From assembly GCF_004798865.1 (NCBI RefSeq), contig NW_025335438.1, forward strand, positions 10,505,043 through 10,569,042: DNA of 64,000 nucleotides, read 5' to 3'. Below are positions 1 through 12,000 of the stretch, piece by piece (the stretch's first letter is position 1; each line of letters opens with the position of its first letter). This DNA is from Varanus komodoensis (Eukaryota > Chordata > Lepidosauria > Squamata > Varanidae). A program made the translations under genes and the position numbers. A model generated the notes under the pieces. That model worked only from the letters and a program-made list of their open reading frames with translations. It made no database searches and was not told the origin of the DNA.

Positions 1-94
1 TACATTGCTAGACAGATGGTAGCTTTTCTGTATGCTCCCTGTTCAATGAGCAGGACCAGCCTGATAGGTGAAGCTAAGGAGTCTCAATATGTAG

Positions 95-1999
95 GTGGGA
101 TGGGAGTGCAGGAGGGATAGTTTCGAATTTGTTAGGCATTGGGGAACATTTTGGGGTAAGGTGAGCCTGTACAAGATGAACAAGCTTCGCTTGAACTATA
201 ATGGGACCAGACATATAAATCTGTGTGCATGTATGTATATGTATGTGTGTGTCAGAGAAGCTTTTAAATGGAACATTGGGAGAACGCTGACAGGAACTGG
301 GAAGCATCTGGTTTGGGTTGAATCATCTCTGGAGGATAAAAATGAAAATGTTTCTGCTTGCCCAAATGTAAAAGGGGAAGAAATCGGCAATGAGCATATG
401 GTAAAACATGACAGCCGGTCAAAGAAGCCTATGTGCCTTAGCAGAAGATTCACAGCTAAGAGTCATCAGGGGAGGGTCACTGTATACACATGTTTCTATG
501 CAAATACTAGAAGCCTCTGAGTCAAAACAGGAGACTCTGAGTGCCTAAAGGAGAACCCAGAAATAGCAAGCATTGTGGAAACCTGGGGGATTAGAGAAAT
601 CAATGGGATATGGTAATCTCTGAGTATAATCTCTTTACAAAGAACCAGGAAGGGCATACTGGAAGAGGTATCTTTCTGTATATCCTACAGGGCATTATAT
701 CCCATAGACCAGAAAATTTAGAAGGGGAAGTTTTTTCCACAGATACGCTGTGGAATATGAGTCCCAAAACTAATTTAGTCCCAGGAACATGTAATTATCA
801 TTCATAATGGAATGCTTGGAGTCATGAAAAAAAAATCAGGGAGCTCACCAAACAAGGAAGTACTGTAAAAATGGGTTTAATAATTTCACCTACCCTAACT
901 TTGACGGGATAAATACATGTTCCAGTCAAAACAAAGAGAGTACATTTCTCGAGGCTCTAAATGGCTTTGCCTTAAAACAGTTGATCATGGAACTGGCCAA
1001 AGACTTAAATCATGAACCCTAGATTTAATCCTAAATGGTATTGGCCAGGATATAGTATGAGATGAAAATATTGATGAACTAATTAGAAATAGTGATCATA
1101 GTACTCTTGGATTTAATATATCTTTAAGTAGAAAATTAATAAGGAAGTCCAAAGCAGTCATACTTGGCTCCAAAAAAGGAAACCTGTCTAAAGTGGGGGA
1201 AATGATAAAAAGGAAGATGAAAAGCAGTGAATAGGGTTACGGGTCTTCAAAATGCTTGCAAGTTACTCAAAACTATGGTAAAAGAAACTGAGGTGGAATG
1301 TATAACACAGCCTAGGAGAAGTAGCACCAAGTCCAAGGGGTCACCAGCATGGCTAAGAAGCAGTGACAAGGGAGCTATCAAAGAAGTCTCCTTTCAGAAA
1401 TGAAAGCCCTGCCGATATGTGGAAAACAAAAGGGAACACAAACCTGCACAAAGGAGCATGGATAGGTTCATACATTATGACAAGCAAACCTGTGTATTTT
1501 ACACCAATGTGGTTGCAACCATGCTCTTCAATCCTCCCATTCTTGAAAAGTATCCTAGCAGCCGCTGTGATTGAAATTCAATTCCATGCTGAATGCCTGG
1601 ACCAGTTCCTGAGGTTGCCACTATTTCCAGGGGATTCTGTGGTAGCTATATAACAGGAGTGTGGAGACCATAATGCTGGATTTGGATAACCAGAGAAACC
1701 ATGATGAAGTGTGGAAACCATAGAACAGAGTATTGTTTCCTATTGTGGTTCCCAAAAATCAAAGTCCCATGCTAAAATAGCGCAAAAGGGTTCAGGTGGC
1801 ACGACCCTGCACAAGAAATCACCAAGACTTTTTGTGCCATGTCAGTCTGCCAATAAGAAAAGCAAAGAAACAGTTTGAGAACCATATTACTAACAACATA
1901 AAGGTTAACAATAAAAAAATGTTTAAATATGTTGGAAGCAGGAAATCAGCTAGGGAGACAGTAGGACTGCTGGATGAAATACTTGAGATCTACACATGA
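95..1999 (+). mobile_element. Old CR1-like LINE remnant (ORF1 end to endonuclease-RT linker)
   Basis: Broken reading frames on the + strand follow the order of a CR1-type LINE. At 95-260 there is a peptide containing RHWGTFWGKVSLYK, resembling the end of ORF1 or the inter-ORF region. At 610-800 an endonuclease-like stretch carries NQEGHTGRGIFLYI. At 1020-1110 the endonuclease C-terminal part reads LIRNSDHSTLGFNI. At 1796-1999 the linker before the RT has KAKKQFENHITNNIK followed by KMFKYVGSRKS. No single frame stays open through it, so it is a decayed copy with no coding capacity. The RT itself and the 3' end are missing, which suggests a deletion or later rearrangement. The family call rests on remembered CR1 protein motifs; a related LINE clade is possible. 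Confidence 0.65.
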
Positions 2000-2353
2000 G
2001 AAGGCAAAATCTCCATCCCTGGGATAGGTGTTGGTACCTTATGGTTCAAATTCAATTTCTGGAAATCACCCATCACTCATGCTCTCCACGCACACACATA
2101 CAGAAAGCCCTTTGTGGCCCTAATAAAATTTTCACAGCTAATTTCCTAATTTCAGGGAAGAGAACCTGGACAAACAGATCTGGATTTTCTCACCACTGTT
2201 TCCTACAGCTGAAGTGTCAGGGCAGGCTGCATAATATACATCTATACTTGTCATTCTCCCCCAGCAATGTCCATGCTGTCTGAAGAACACAGCAAAGCAA
2301 GAACAGACAAATCCAACTCCCATCTCCAAATTCTGCTGCAGATCAATTTTTTC

Positions 2354-2405
2354 CAACTGGGTTCCCACAAGATATATTGGACCACAGCTCCCATCATCCC
2401 CAGAG
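2354..2405. mobile_element. Half of a palindromic MITE-like repeat
   Basis: The piece contains GGACCACAGCTCCCATCATC, matching the inner arm of the short palindromic element seen more completely at 56821-56934. The other arm is missing. Read as a broken copy of the same hAT-like non-autonomous family. Confidence 0.45.
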
Positions 2406-3184
2406 ATCCCTAGATTGACTCATCGATCATCTACATACTCAGTCGCAGCATCTTTCCTTTCCTTGGTCCTCGTTTGTTTTTATTTTCATTTGTAAAGTCG
2501 ATGTGCCCCTGGCTTGGTAACATCTGAAACTGGCCTTGTGGTTTTATGCTGCTTCTCAGTTCCCAGTTCTATTAACAGACGGTAACAAGAAAAGAGAATC
2601 AAGAAGGAGAGTGGCAGATCAGTGAAAGCAAAGTACCCATCCATTCCAGGAAGTACAAGTCATGGACAAGATGCTGTTTTAGGTGAACCACAACCTTGAG
2701 GATTTGGGCTGTTTTTAGAAAATGAAATTGATTTGGGTTCCTTTTGTTCTGCTCCAGTGGCAGCTTCTGAAGTTCTCAGATTCTTAGCCAGGACAAACTG
2801 GACAAATGTGTAGAAAGTGCTGCAAGGACAGAAATCTTCTGCATAAATTAGAGATCACAAAATAGTAAAACTCCCTTTGAACTGTATAGGCCAACATCAA
2901 TAAATGAAAAAAGCATCTCACTTTCCCAAGCTGACATTGTTGAGTAGGGAATTCTAGCTGGCAAGAAGCTGAATAGGCCTTCTCAAATCTTTCTTAAACA
3001 GAAAATTTCCTCCAAAAGATCTGTAAGTCTTTATTTACTCCACTACCTTGGGTAAATAAATGCATTCCAAGGTTGGAGGTGGGATTCTGTCCTTGGAGGG
3101 TCCCCATGCCCTTGCAGCTGACATGGTTCTCTCCTTGCTGCCAGGACTCCTCCTCCTCCTCCATTGGAAGAGCAAATATGAGAT
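2406..3184. other. No gene recognised
   Basis: Ordinary mixed-composition sequence with short chance reading frames. A run of CTCCTC near 3150 gives a low-complexity minus-strand frame that is not a gene. Confidence 0.6.
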
Positions 3185-3326
3185 GAATCTATTCCATAAG
3201 GGAAGCCAAAGCCTTGAGTCCTTGAGCCACATCTGAGCAGGGCTGTCAAGGATGGACATTTTGGAAGACACTCATTCATAGGGTTGCCATAAGTTGGGGA
3301 AGACCTGATGACATGTAACAACAAAT
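3185..3326 (+). mobile_element. BovB/RTE-type 3' tail (LINE end or BovB-tailed SINE)
   Basis: The + strand reads, with breaks, as the final part of a BovB-type ORF2 (IREAKAL, then LSRAVKDGHFGR-like, then HSFIGLP). It ends in GGTTGCCATAAGTTGGGGAA and a short ACAACAA tail. BovB LINEs and SINEs that borrow the BovB tail share this end, so the parent element cannot be fixed from this fragment. The same tail is found at 36640-36712 and, on the other strand, at about 30350. Confidence 0.6.
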
Positions 3327-3370
3327 CCATGTGACTTAGGCTATTAATGGCTAATATTTATTTTTGTGGA

Positions 3371-3461
3371 TTTCAGTGGGTCTACTCTAAGTATGACTGA
3401 TTCTAAATTCAACCAGCTGAGCTAATTGGGACTTACTCCCAGGTTATAGGATTGCAGCCTG
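3371..3461. repeat. Short palindromic interspersed repeat, copy 1
   Basis: A left arm ending in AGTGGGTCTACTC and a right arm with TTGGGACTTACTCCCAGG then TAGGATTGCAGCC. This MITE-like unit recurs at 6270-6360, 17946-18135, 35970-36055 and 60905-60975. The two arms are imperfect inverted copies. Confidence 0.55.
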
Positions 3462-6053
3462 AGAGAGGTTTTACATCACTTAGGAGGTATAATAGGAAGA
3501 AAGCATATGCACCTTACCCTTGGCCATCTGGGAATGCTTAGGTAAACTCAAAAACACCACTAAAAGAAGAATAAAATGATCAACCATCATGAGAAACAGG
3601 CAAAACAAGGAAAGCCTCTTTCAAGAGGGAAGAAAATACCTAGAGGAGACGTTCTCTGCTCACAAGTAGGGTAGAGAATTTCCAGAGGCCGTTTGTGCAC
3701 AGCAATAGATTCTATAGCTCATTTCCCAAACTCCATTTCCCTGATTTGTACTAACAATTAGACACTAAAGCAAAATTGTTGTTGCTCTTAGTCAGTCACG
3801 CCTAAATCTGCAAAATTATGGAATGTATTAAAGATAACATAAAGGCAGAACTGACAAGATACTTAATTTTTTACTATGGCTGAAATCCTATACCCTCTTA
3901 CTTGAAAGAAATTGATTGTTTTAATGGAATTTTTTTTTGGCAATAAAATTTCCAGGTTTGGCCTCTGCGGGGGGCAAGAGATTAAAATTTTCTACTCCCA
4001 GTGCTAAGGTCCCATTCTGGATTGGCTTCCATTGTCCTTATTAAGGTTTGTAGGGTCTGTAAAGCAATGGATCCTTACATTTTCTTTTATAATTAGGGTC
4101 TTAGTAAAATTAGTGATACGGGGATATTTCTGTATCTTCAGTGCTCTGAAGCATGTTTTCAGATTGCAAGAGTCACACTTACTTCAGTGAGGTTTTCTGT
4201 TTCTGTTTACAACTGAGGGGGTCAGATTTTTATTGGGAGTACCTACACAAAAAAAGAGGTTAAATCCTGCTCCTGCCACAATGTTATTGGTATGGCTATA
4301 TGGATTAGGAAAAAAGATGTCCCAGCTGGGTCTTCTTTTCTAAGTCCAATAGCTGCATTGGAGAGAGTGGGGTTATCAATACGATTGTGTTTGGGAAGGG
4401 AATAATTGCTCCCCATTGTTCATATGTATGAGTTCCAATAAAAATCAGATCCCCAAACGGGAGGGAGGGAGGGAGAGCTAGTAGCTATGGATTCAATTTG
4501 ATTTCAGTAAACACACTAAATATTAATACGTTATTATTGGGATATCCCTTTCTGATATAATTGCATTCAATGTATTCTTTTTGTAAAAGCATGGCAGATT
4601 CGCTTTGCTTCTTGGATCTGTGAGTCTCAGGGGCTCAGTAGATGCTGCTGAGTGTTCTTAAAAGTCAAGGGGAGCTTCATTTGTTAATAGGTTTCTGGTT
4701 GTATATTTTCTGCAGTTATATTAGCTCTCTGTTGGGATGTTGTGTGCCATATAAAAAATAAGGCATTTTAAGGATGAGGACATTATATGAAATGCTATAT
4801 GAAAATAAACATCTTTTTTCCTGTGCTCATAGCATATCTTTATCTAAAGAGTCCTACCCAATGTGTACATTCATTCATCTATTATAATGTGTATTTCCAT
4901 GGATATATACTGATGTGTTTATACAGAAACTTCTTATTTGGAACTGGCAATTTCAAATGTTCTGGGGACAGTTCACAAGGAAAATATGTCCCTAGTTTTC
5001 AGACCACGCTGTCCACAGAATGGACCAATCCTGGCACAAAATATTGTTGGGTTCTATAAATCTGCATCTATAGCAGTTGCATAATGTGTCATGTGAAGTG
5101 TCCCTTGAATTAATCCTTATCCTTTTGTAAAACAGGTCTTGATAGTGGGATTGAACAATAGAGTCTCATTATTTTATACTGGAATAACGACAGTCAAGAA
5201 TTAGCAGTATTTTATTTACCATTATGGACAACTTAGCTGGTATGGGTTGCATTATGTTTATAACTCTTCTTTATGATTTGCATTTATGAATCAATGTAAG
5301 CTTAAATGTACTCCTTATCTAGTGGGAGTTTCCCATGTAATAGCAAAAGAATCTCTGATTCTCAGTGACTCTAAAAGTGCTCATAATTCTGCCAAGAATG
5401 TAAGTGTAAAGCTCTGAAAAAGGAAATGGGAGGAGAAAACATTTGGGACTGTTTCAGACAGTACTGGTTGTTGTGAAAGGCATGGCTGCATCCCTCTTAT
5501 ATCAGGGATGTGGCATGCTTCCTGATGTCATTTGATCCATTAAAGGTTGGGCCCAGAATTTCCCCGGCCCTGTTACATCTGATTTTTCTCTGCCATACTT
5601 GACATTTTAATATGCATGAATAAAGTATACATTAATTGTCATAAATCTTCAGAAACTGAAAGAAAACTCCAGAGAATTTCAAGATGCTTAGAAAGCACTT
5701 TTGTCATTGTATGAAAAGCTGAAAATTTTGCAAAATCTCACAATGTATTAAGTCAACATGATGTTCCAGAGGGTCCACAGTAATTATAATTGGTCTAGAT
5801 CTCTCAAAACATCTTGGGACAGGGATGTTGACTCTCCTTCAGCAGGAGGCCAAATTTCACTTTAGAAGAGTACCTGTAGGCTTCTGTGCAATAGTGGGCA
5901 TGGCTAATGGCAAATGGGCAGGACCAAAACACCAAAAAAAAGCATTTTTTCTTTTGGCTTAAAGCTCTTACTACCCATAACTAAGCCCCAGGAAACCTTC
6001 TTCAACCGTCCAGAATGGGTGGGAGAAGCAACTTCACAAAATCAAGAAACCAC
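3462..6053. other. Unique AT-rich sequence, no gene recognised
   Basis: No coding signal or full repeat recognised. 3885-3925 resembles one arm of the short palindromic repeat. A GGGA run lies at about 4460-4475. Confidence 0.6.
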
Positions 6054-6097
6054 TTCCTAGATGGCCGCACACCATTTTCCTAATGGTCATCTAGGAA
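6054..6097. other. Stem-loop (inverted repeat)
   Basis: TTCCTAGATG at 6054-6063 pairs with CATCTAGGAA at 6088-6097 (10 of 10). ACCATT at 6071-6076 pairs with AATGGT at 6082-6087 around a 5-nt loop. Seven unpaired bases lie on the left side. Probably a MITE remnant or chance hairpin. Confidence 0.5.
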
Positions 6098-6269
6098 ATC
6101 CTGGCGATATTTGACCACAGGGCATGAGGGTCTGTACTCCTGGCTTAGGAAGAGATGTCATTTGGCACGGCCCATCTTAGGTGGCAAGATTGGGACAGGA
6201 TTCTGGAACATTGGCATTCCTTCTGCATTCAGACAATTTAAGCCTTCAGTGCTGTGCAATGGAGCAAGC

Positions 6270-6360
6270 TGGGAATAAGCCCCATTGAATACGCCCCAAG
6301 TAAACATACTTCTGAGTACACATGGAAGTGCACTGATAAGCTGAGTGGGCATAGGATTAA
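6270..6360. repeat. Short palindromic interspersed repeat, copy 2
   Basis: Contains AATAAGCCCCATTGAATACG, ACATACTTCTGAGTAC and GCATAGGATTAA. These match the arms of the copy at 3371-3461 with more decay. Confidence 0.5.
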
Positions 6361-8066
6361 AATATTGTTACTAGAACCAAATAGGCAGAAAATACTAAAT
6401 AAATACTCTGACCATCTATTCCTGTTCTATTCATATTGCACAATGTACCTGTCATACATTTGATTGAGGAAAACATATACTGATTGGCAGTGTTGGGGTC
6501 TCAAGCTGAGCAATGAGCAAGTGACTCAACTCAAGATTCCTGCTGTTTTTACCACCAAGTTGCTCTGGGGCTTACCACCCACATCCAAAGTGTGGCAGGA
6601 TATCCTGGGGTGATCTCAGCAAAAGGCATCTGTGATGGGCTAGAAGGAAGGCATGAACACCGTAGAGGTGAGGGTAGGGAGTTTCAAGGGGATAGTTACA
6701 GGCTAGGAAGGAGCGGGCTGCAGTAGGGGGAAGGGAAGGCAAGGCTTCAGCTCTTCTTTTTGGCATGAGGGAGGCAGTGGAAGGGAGGGACAGGGGGCAG
6801 GGGAGGGGAAGAAAAGACTTGAGACTTGACTCAAAAATGTCTTGCAATGACTTGAGACTTGACTTTGACTTGAAAGTAAAGACTGGAAACTTAACTTGGA
6901 GGAAAGGACTCGAACACATCACTGTTGATTGGAATTACTTCCTCATTGTCCTTCCAACTGTGTAATCACTTGCAATAATAAGCTTCAAATAGTTCTGAGT
7001 TGGTATGGTAGTAAATGGGGGAGAACTAGGTGCATTTCCCTTCCCACCTACTCAACACCTTTTCCATGCAAACTGTCATAATAAACTAGGATTACTTCAC
7101 ATGCATTATAAGAGATGTATTTGACTAGAGATGCTTCCCATATCCCTTCTTCCTCATGCTCTGAGGAACTTATTCATATGTAACATATTCATTGTGCCAC
7201 TTCTTTTTTAGAATTCATTTTAAGAAGAGTTAAAACTATATGAAAATATCACAGCAAAATTTTGGAAGCTTAAAAAAAAATCACACTGACACAAAGTTCT
7301 ATAAAGAATGAAATTCACTCTTGTCCTAAGGCACCATGGAACCTTTTAGAAGACCTGGAATGTAGAAGATGAAATGTGCCAACATGCATATCTATGCACG
7401 TTCTGAGAGAAAAACAGTATTATAGAGCCTAACATTCTCCAGGCAGTACAGATGCTTTGGGAACAGTGGGAATTTTTCTTTCTAAACATGCATGGGATTG
7501 AGTCCTAGGGACTTTTCATGCATTACACATATCAGGTAGGTCCACACTATTAAAGTGACAACAGGGCTATGCCATCAGTACTATTTTCATGATGCACAGA
7601 CCATCCAGCCCTGCACCAATGGCCACACTTTAGGATTATGAATGTCTGCATCAGAGAAGCTTCCCTGTATCTACATGTGTCAATCTCCAGGAACTGAAGC
7701 AATCTTGTGCAAACAGGGATGGAGGAAAGCAAGTATACTTTGCATCTTAGTATGAACTTGCTTTATTTGTACACTGTGAAGTTTCCATTTCTCTGAACTT
7801 TGCAATGGAGTCCTCCAATAATAATTAAAAGCTCCAGTCCTGAAGAAGGAGGGTCAAGAGGAGAAATGTTTAATTCTTGCCCCACCAGTTGCTTTTTTTC
7901 CCTATGGAAAAAAGTGATGGTACTATTCATGTAACAACTGGTTTTATACAGAGATATTAATGCAAAGACATAGTCCCTATCTAAGCTTTTCTAAGCAGCT
8001 CTGGGTGATATGGGTCAGATGCAGTTTTATAGTATAACTGTTTTACAGAGCTGTAGTGACCTAGCT
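6361..8066. other. No gene recognised; G-rich and CTTGA-rich patches
   Basis: Unique sequence apart from a G-quadruplex motif at 6783-6808 and a degenerate GACTTGA tandem patch at about 6815-6875. The open frames across 6572-6922 follow the purine-rich composition and show no protein family. Confidence 0.6.
6783..6808 (+). other. G-quadruplex motif
   Basis: Five runs of three to five G separated by one or two other bases on the + strand, meeting the usual G4 pattern. No promoter is recognised nearby. Confidence 0.6.
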
Positions 8067-8111
8067 CCTGCAGGTAACCATGTCCGAGGGGACAATGTTA
8101 CCTGGTGCAGG
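8067..8111. other. Compact imperfect hairpin
   Basis: Three nested stems: CCTGC with GCAGG, AGGTAAC with GTTACCT, and TGTCC with GGACA, closing on a GAGG loop. Internal mismatches are small (CA/AT and a GGT bulge). About 17 base pairs in 45 nt. Shorter than a normal pre-miRNA; it may be a MITE core. Confidence 0.55.
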
Positions 8112-9602
8112 TGGGCCTAGAGGTACTAGCTGCCACTACTGGGAGTAAAGTAAACTGAGTGTTCTCAATTTCCAAGCATTCTTGGTTCCTTGAAGATGAC
8201 TAAGGATCCTCCTGGGGAGTGTTGCACCCCACCTGTGTTCTTAGGAGAGCACAGTGAAGTTGTATTTAGCACATGCTCAACAAACTATCATGACCCATTA
8301 ATATAGCATGCCTCTTTTTATCCTTTTCACCCTTTCACCCCCAAAGTACACAGTCTGGGTATTGGTGAAAGCAGGGTAAAGGCTTCATGAAGGCTTCAGA
8401 AGGGGGAAAAGGTTGGTCAGATTCTGAGCACACACTAATAAGTGTTTTAAAAAGGCAAATCTGTTTCAGTGCACAAAGCAATAAGCAGTTCAAAGAGGCA
8501 ATTCCATGGCAAATGAAAGGGGAAATGCTGTCTAGCTAGCATAGCCCTAAATTAAGGCCCAGTATTTCTATGGCAAAGTTCTCCTGGTGCCTGTATCATG
8601 TCTCCCCTTCACCCTTCAGTTGGAAAAAAACTACATGTAGATGCCTATGCGAGAAAAACCTTTGGCAATCTTTCCTTTCTTTCTGGGACACTTGCTTCTA
8701 GCTCCCACAATTCAAGAAACTTTCTTAATATCACTCATGATTTGCAGTGAAAGGTAATTTGGGTTTGCTTGTTTGCTTCAAAGTCACTATCAAGATTTGG
8801 CCTTGAGCTCTGTCTGTTTGGTGGGGGTTGATTTATTTCTGGTGCTCACTGGTAAGAGCAACAGGTGTTAAGTTTCTGTATCTTTCAGTTAGAATTGAAC
8901 AGGATAGCCTTCGAACAGAAGATGGCTTCAAGTAGAGCCCTTCAAACAGAAGGCTGCCCTCTGCAAAAGTGGCCACACACATGGCCACACCAGGAGGCAC
9001 AGCAGCAGTGGCAGCACAACAGTGGTTTTGTGTAACTGCTGAGAGGAGTGCCAGGCCCAGGCAGCTAAACTGGCAGGGTCACCATCACATTTGAAGTTCT
9101 CCACAACACTGTGCCAGCAGCATGAACTGTATAGTGAGAAAGTGAAAAAGGAAACGGCCCTGAAATTATTCAGCTCTGCTGAAATTCATGTCAGGAGCTT
9201 TATATCAGCTCTGAAAAAGTGCTACATATAAGTGGCAAATGGATATTTCTGAACTACATGCCTCTAAAAACTTTCTTCATCATACACTGTAACTTTCCCA
9301 TGCCTGCTGGTACTTGCTATAAGTCTACAGACACATTTGTATGGCCAAGCATTCCCTTTCCTGTCGTACTTGTATGCCACATGTTTCAAATATTTTAAAC
9401 AGATGTTAGTGTTGAAGAAAGAGAATTGGATTAACAAATCAGAATGTGTTGCCTAGATTTATATTAGAAGGATGGAGCATGTAATTGGAAAAATGAGTAA
9501 TTTAATTACCAGTCTGATTTATGCTATAATAACAACAGATAAGATTCCTGCTGTAGTTACAAGAGCAGAGGGGCAGCCATACTATGTTAGATGATGACAG
9601 CA
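8112..9602. other. No gene recognised
   Basis: No coding signal. The stretch 9420-9540 is AT-rich with homeodomain-type TAATTA/ATTAC motifs and no recognised repeat, so it is listed as a candidate regulatory element in the findings. Confidence 0.55.
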
Positions 9603-9722
9603 AAAACAACCATCTTGTGGCACTTTAAGGACTATCCAATTTATGATCGCATGAGCTGTTGTGCACTACCGTCTACTTCATCAAAGACATAAGCATTATT
9701 CAGAGTTCCAAGGGTATATACA
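9603..9722. repeat. Unclassified reptile-type interspersed repeat
   Basis: Contains CTTGTGGCACTTTAAGGACT and then a TACTTCATCAAAGACATAAG segment. I recall this pattern as abundant in reptile genomes, but cannot assign a class. Followed by a short GT-rich tract. Confidence 0.45.
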
Positions 9723-10589
9723 TGCACATGGTTGGTGTGTTTGTGTGTGTTTGGTGGTGGGGCATGAATGTAAGGTCATGTGATACTGAAGTGAGGTCAG
9801 ATGATAATGAAATCTGAATGTGAGATTATGGTATTTTATTTAAATAATATTTCTGCATTTATATCTTTATGACTAAATCAGCACATTCAGATTTTATGCA
9901 AATCTGCATCTGGTGATGCAATTCCCCACAGTGGTGCCAAAAATGGCAACTGTATTGGATGGGCTCTACCAGAAGAGTAGTGAGGAGTTTATTAAAGTTC
10001 AACAGGCTGTGTAGTGAAGTTTTCCAGTATCTAAAAGCCAAGGTAGTTTTTTAGAGTCATGCCAAAGCCTTATGACCTTCAGCTTGTTAGGAAAAGCTCC
10101 AGGGATTATTGCCTTGAAACTATTTTCCCAAGCATATTCCTTAGATAAGAGTTGGTTTTGCTGTGAGAACCAAAACTATTTGCTTTACTGAATCAGCTTT
10201 ATCTCTCCTCTGTCTCTCAGGAAGAAGGGTTAAAGCCTGGGTAAACTGGCAGCCTCAGAGAGTAGGAGAGAGGAAATTTATAACATCTATTGCAAGAGGC
10301 ATTGGCTTTTGTTCTTGACTTAGAGAAAAGAATGGACACATTACTTGCCTAGGAGACTTTGGACTTTCATGGAGTAGGGCCTGGCCAGGGAACAAATAGT
10401 CGCAGATAAAGGCAATGAAACCTTCCTTTTGCTTGTTTATGCTATATATCCATTGTATTCAATAAACTGTGTATCACTCTTGACACAAGTGTTTTGTTCT
10501 GTCCTGAGTATTCTTGACTATAAAGTGAGTACCTTTACTGGACCAGTTGCCTAAAGATTAAAGCAGCAACCCCAGTCATGACTGGGATT
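9723..10589. other. No gene recognised
   Basis: Unique sequence with short chance frames only. Confidence 0.6.
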
Positions 10590-10857
10590 CCAACCAAAGG
10601 TTTCAGACTGGGATTCTGGCCAGGATCCGCCTGAATATCGAGCCAAGTTCCAAATGAACACCAGGAAGCACTTTCTGACTGTTAGAACAATACAACAATG
10701 GAACTGATTACCCAGGGAGGTTGTAGACTCTGTCACCATAGAGGCATTCAAGATGCAACTGGACAGCCTTCAGAGAGGGATGGTTTTACCTGGCATCCTG
10801 GTAGGGGGGTGGACCCAATGGCTCTCTGGCTCCTTCCAACTCTATTATTCTATATGA
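10590..10857 (+). mobile_element. CR1 LINE, 3' end
   Basis: Reads as the last codons and 3' UTR of CR1: a frame around AAGCACTTTCTGACTGTTAG and CAATGGAACTGATTACCCAG, then CTTCCAACTCTATTATTCTA at the end. The 5' truncation is typical of LINE retrotransposition. The terminal octamer repeat is degraded. Confidence 0.8.
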
Positions 10858-10929
10858 CTAAGTTAAGTCCCATTGATTCTCATAGGATCTTAAGCATGAT
10901 GAATGCTCTGGTCCCAGTATCCTGCTTCT

Positions 10930-11235
10930 TGTGAAAAGCCAGTCTACTCTCCACACAGGATCAAGGGCTCCTTGACATATTTCCCAAGTCAGAGGAAAGG
11001 TAATATGGGATGAGAAACTGAGATAATTGGAACTCAGGTCAAAACAGCACCTAGAATTGAGCCTGGAAACAAATTAGCAGCTACTGCAATTGTCTTAAAT
11101 GCATAATAATATAAGAGTGCTGACCTGAACTAGCCAACAGGTGACTGAAAGCATTCTGCATTATAACAAGAGTTTCTGAATGACCATAGTAACCAATCAC
11201 ATAAATTGGTCCAAAGCATGAAATGCTTCAAGTCT
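10930..11235 (-). mobile_element. L2-type LINE fragment
   Basis: On the minus strand the region about 11050-11100 gives ICFQAQF-VLF, matching the L2 RT C-terminal motif FQAQFKVLVLTFKAL. Neighbouring sequence continues the same pattern with breaks. Old copy lacking a clear 3' tail. Confidence 0.6.
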
Positions 11236-11723
11236 TTTTGTGTCAGTACATTTAGCCCTGAGTTGCAATGACCTGAAGGATTGCTAGGCATTCTCCAATG
11301 AAGAAATCAGATTCAAAGCAAAAGTATAATTTGTGGCATAAATCTTATCAATACAGAAGTAGAACACTCTATTTGATCATTCAGTTCACTAATGTTGTCT
11401 CTAAATTGCCTAGGCAGACCATCATATCATCATATAGCATGTACTAATATTAACATTAAAATTGTTAGGAAAACAGAACTCACATATTCAACTCTAGCAA
11501 TGAATTCTGGTATCTGACTTCTGGCTGAGCAGATCAGATATAGCTGCCCTAGCTAGTCTAGGGACTGTGGGATACAAGCAGCCAAGCTCCTTGGAAGCAA
11601 GCAACCAAAGCAAGTGAACAGAGAGAGCAAAGGAATTCGGTGGTGGATTTGGAGTGTAAGAGGAGACAAAGGCAGAGGCAAAAAGTGCCCCCTCCCCCAG
11701 TTTTCTTTCTTATAACACACTTC
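11236..11723. other. No gene recognised
   Basis: AT-rich unique sequence between the L2 fragment and the SINE. Confidence 0.6.
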
Positions 11724-11969
11724 TATTTATTTATTTATTATATTTCGATTTATATCCTGCCTTTTTCCTACAAAGGACTCAAGGCAGCTTACATCATCTC
11801 TCCTCCTCCATCTTATCTCCACAACAACAACCCTGTGAGGTAGATTGGGCTGAGAGTCTGTGACTGGCCCAAAGTCACCCAGTTGGCTCCATGGCTGAGC
11901 GGGGACTAGAACTCAGATCCTCTGAGTCCCAGTCCCATGCTCTTAACCACTACACCACACTGGCTCTCC
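11724..11969 (-). mobile_element. tRNA-headed SINE, essentially full length
   Basis: Read on the minus strand it begins GAGCCAGTGTGGTGTAGTGG followed by TTAAGAGC (A-box-like), then GAGTTCTAGTCCC (B-box-like). It ends GGCAGGATATAAATCG and an (ATAAA)n tail. This is the layout of a Pol III SINE with a tRNA-derived head and LINE-like tail. I recall this family as very common in squamates. A tail-only copy lies at 59702-59795. Confidence 0.8.
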
Positions 11970-12000
11970 TATTTACTGGTAGGTTAGTGAAGACAGGATC

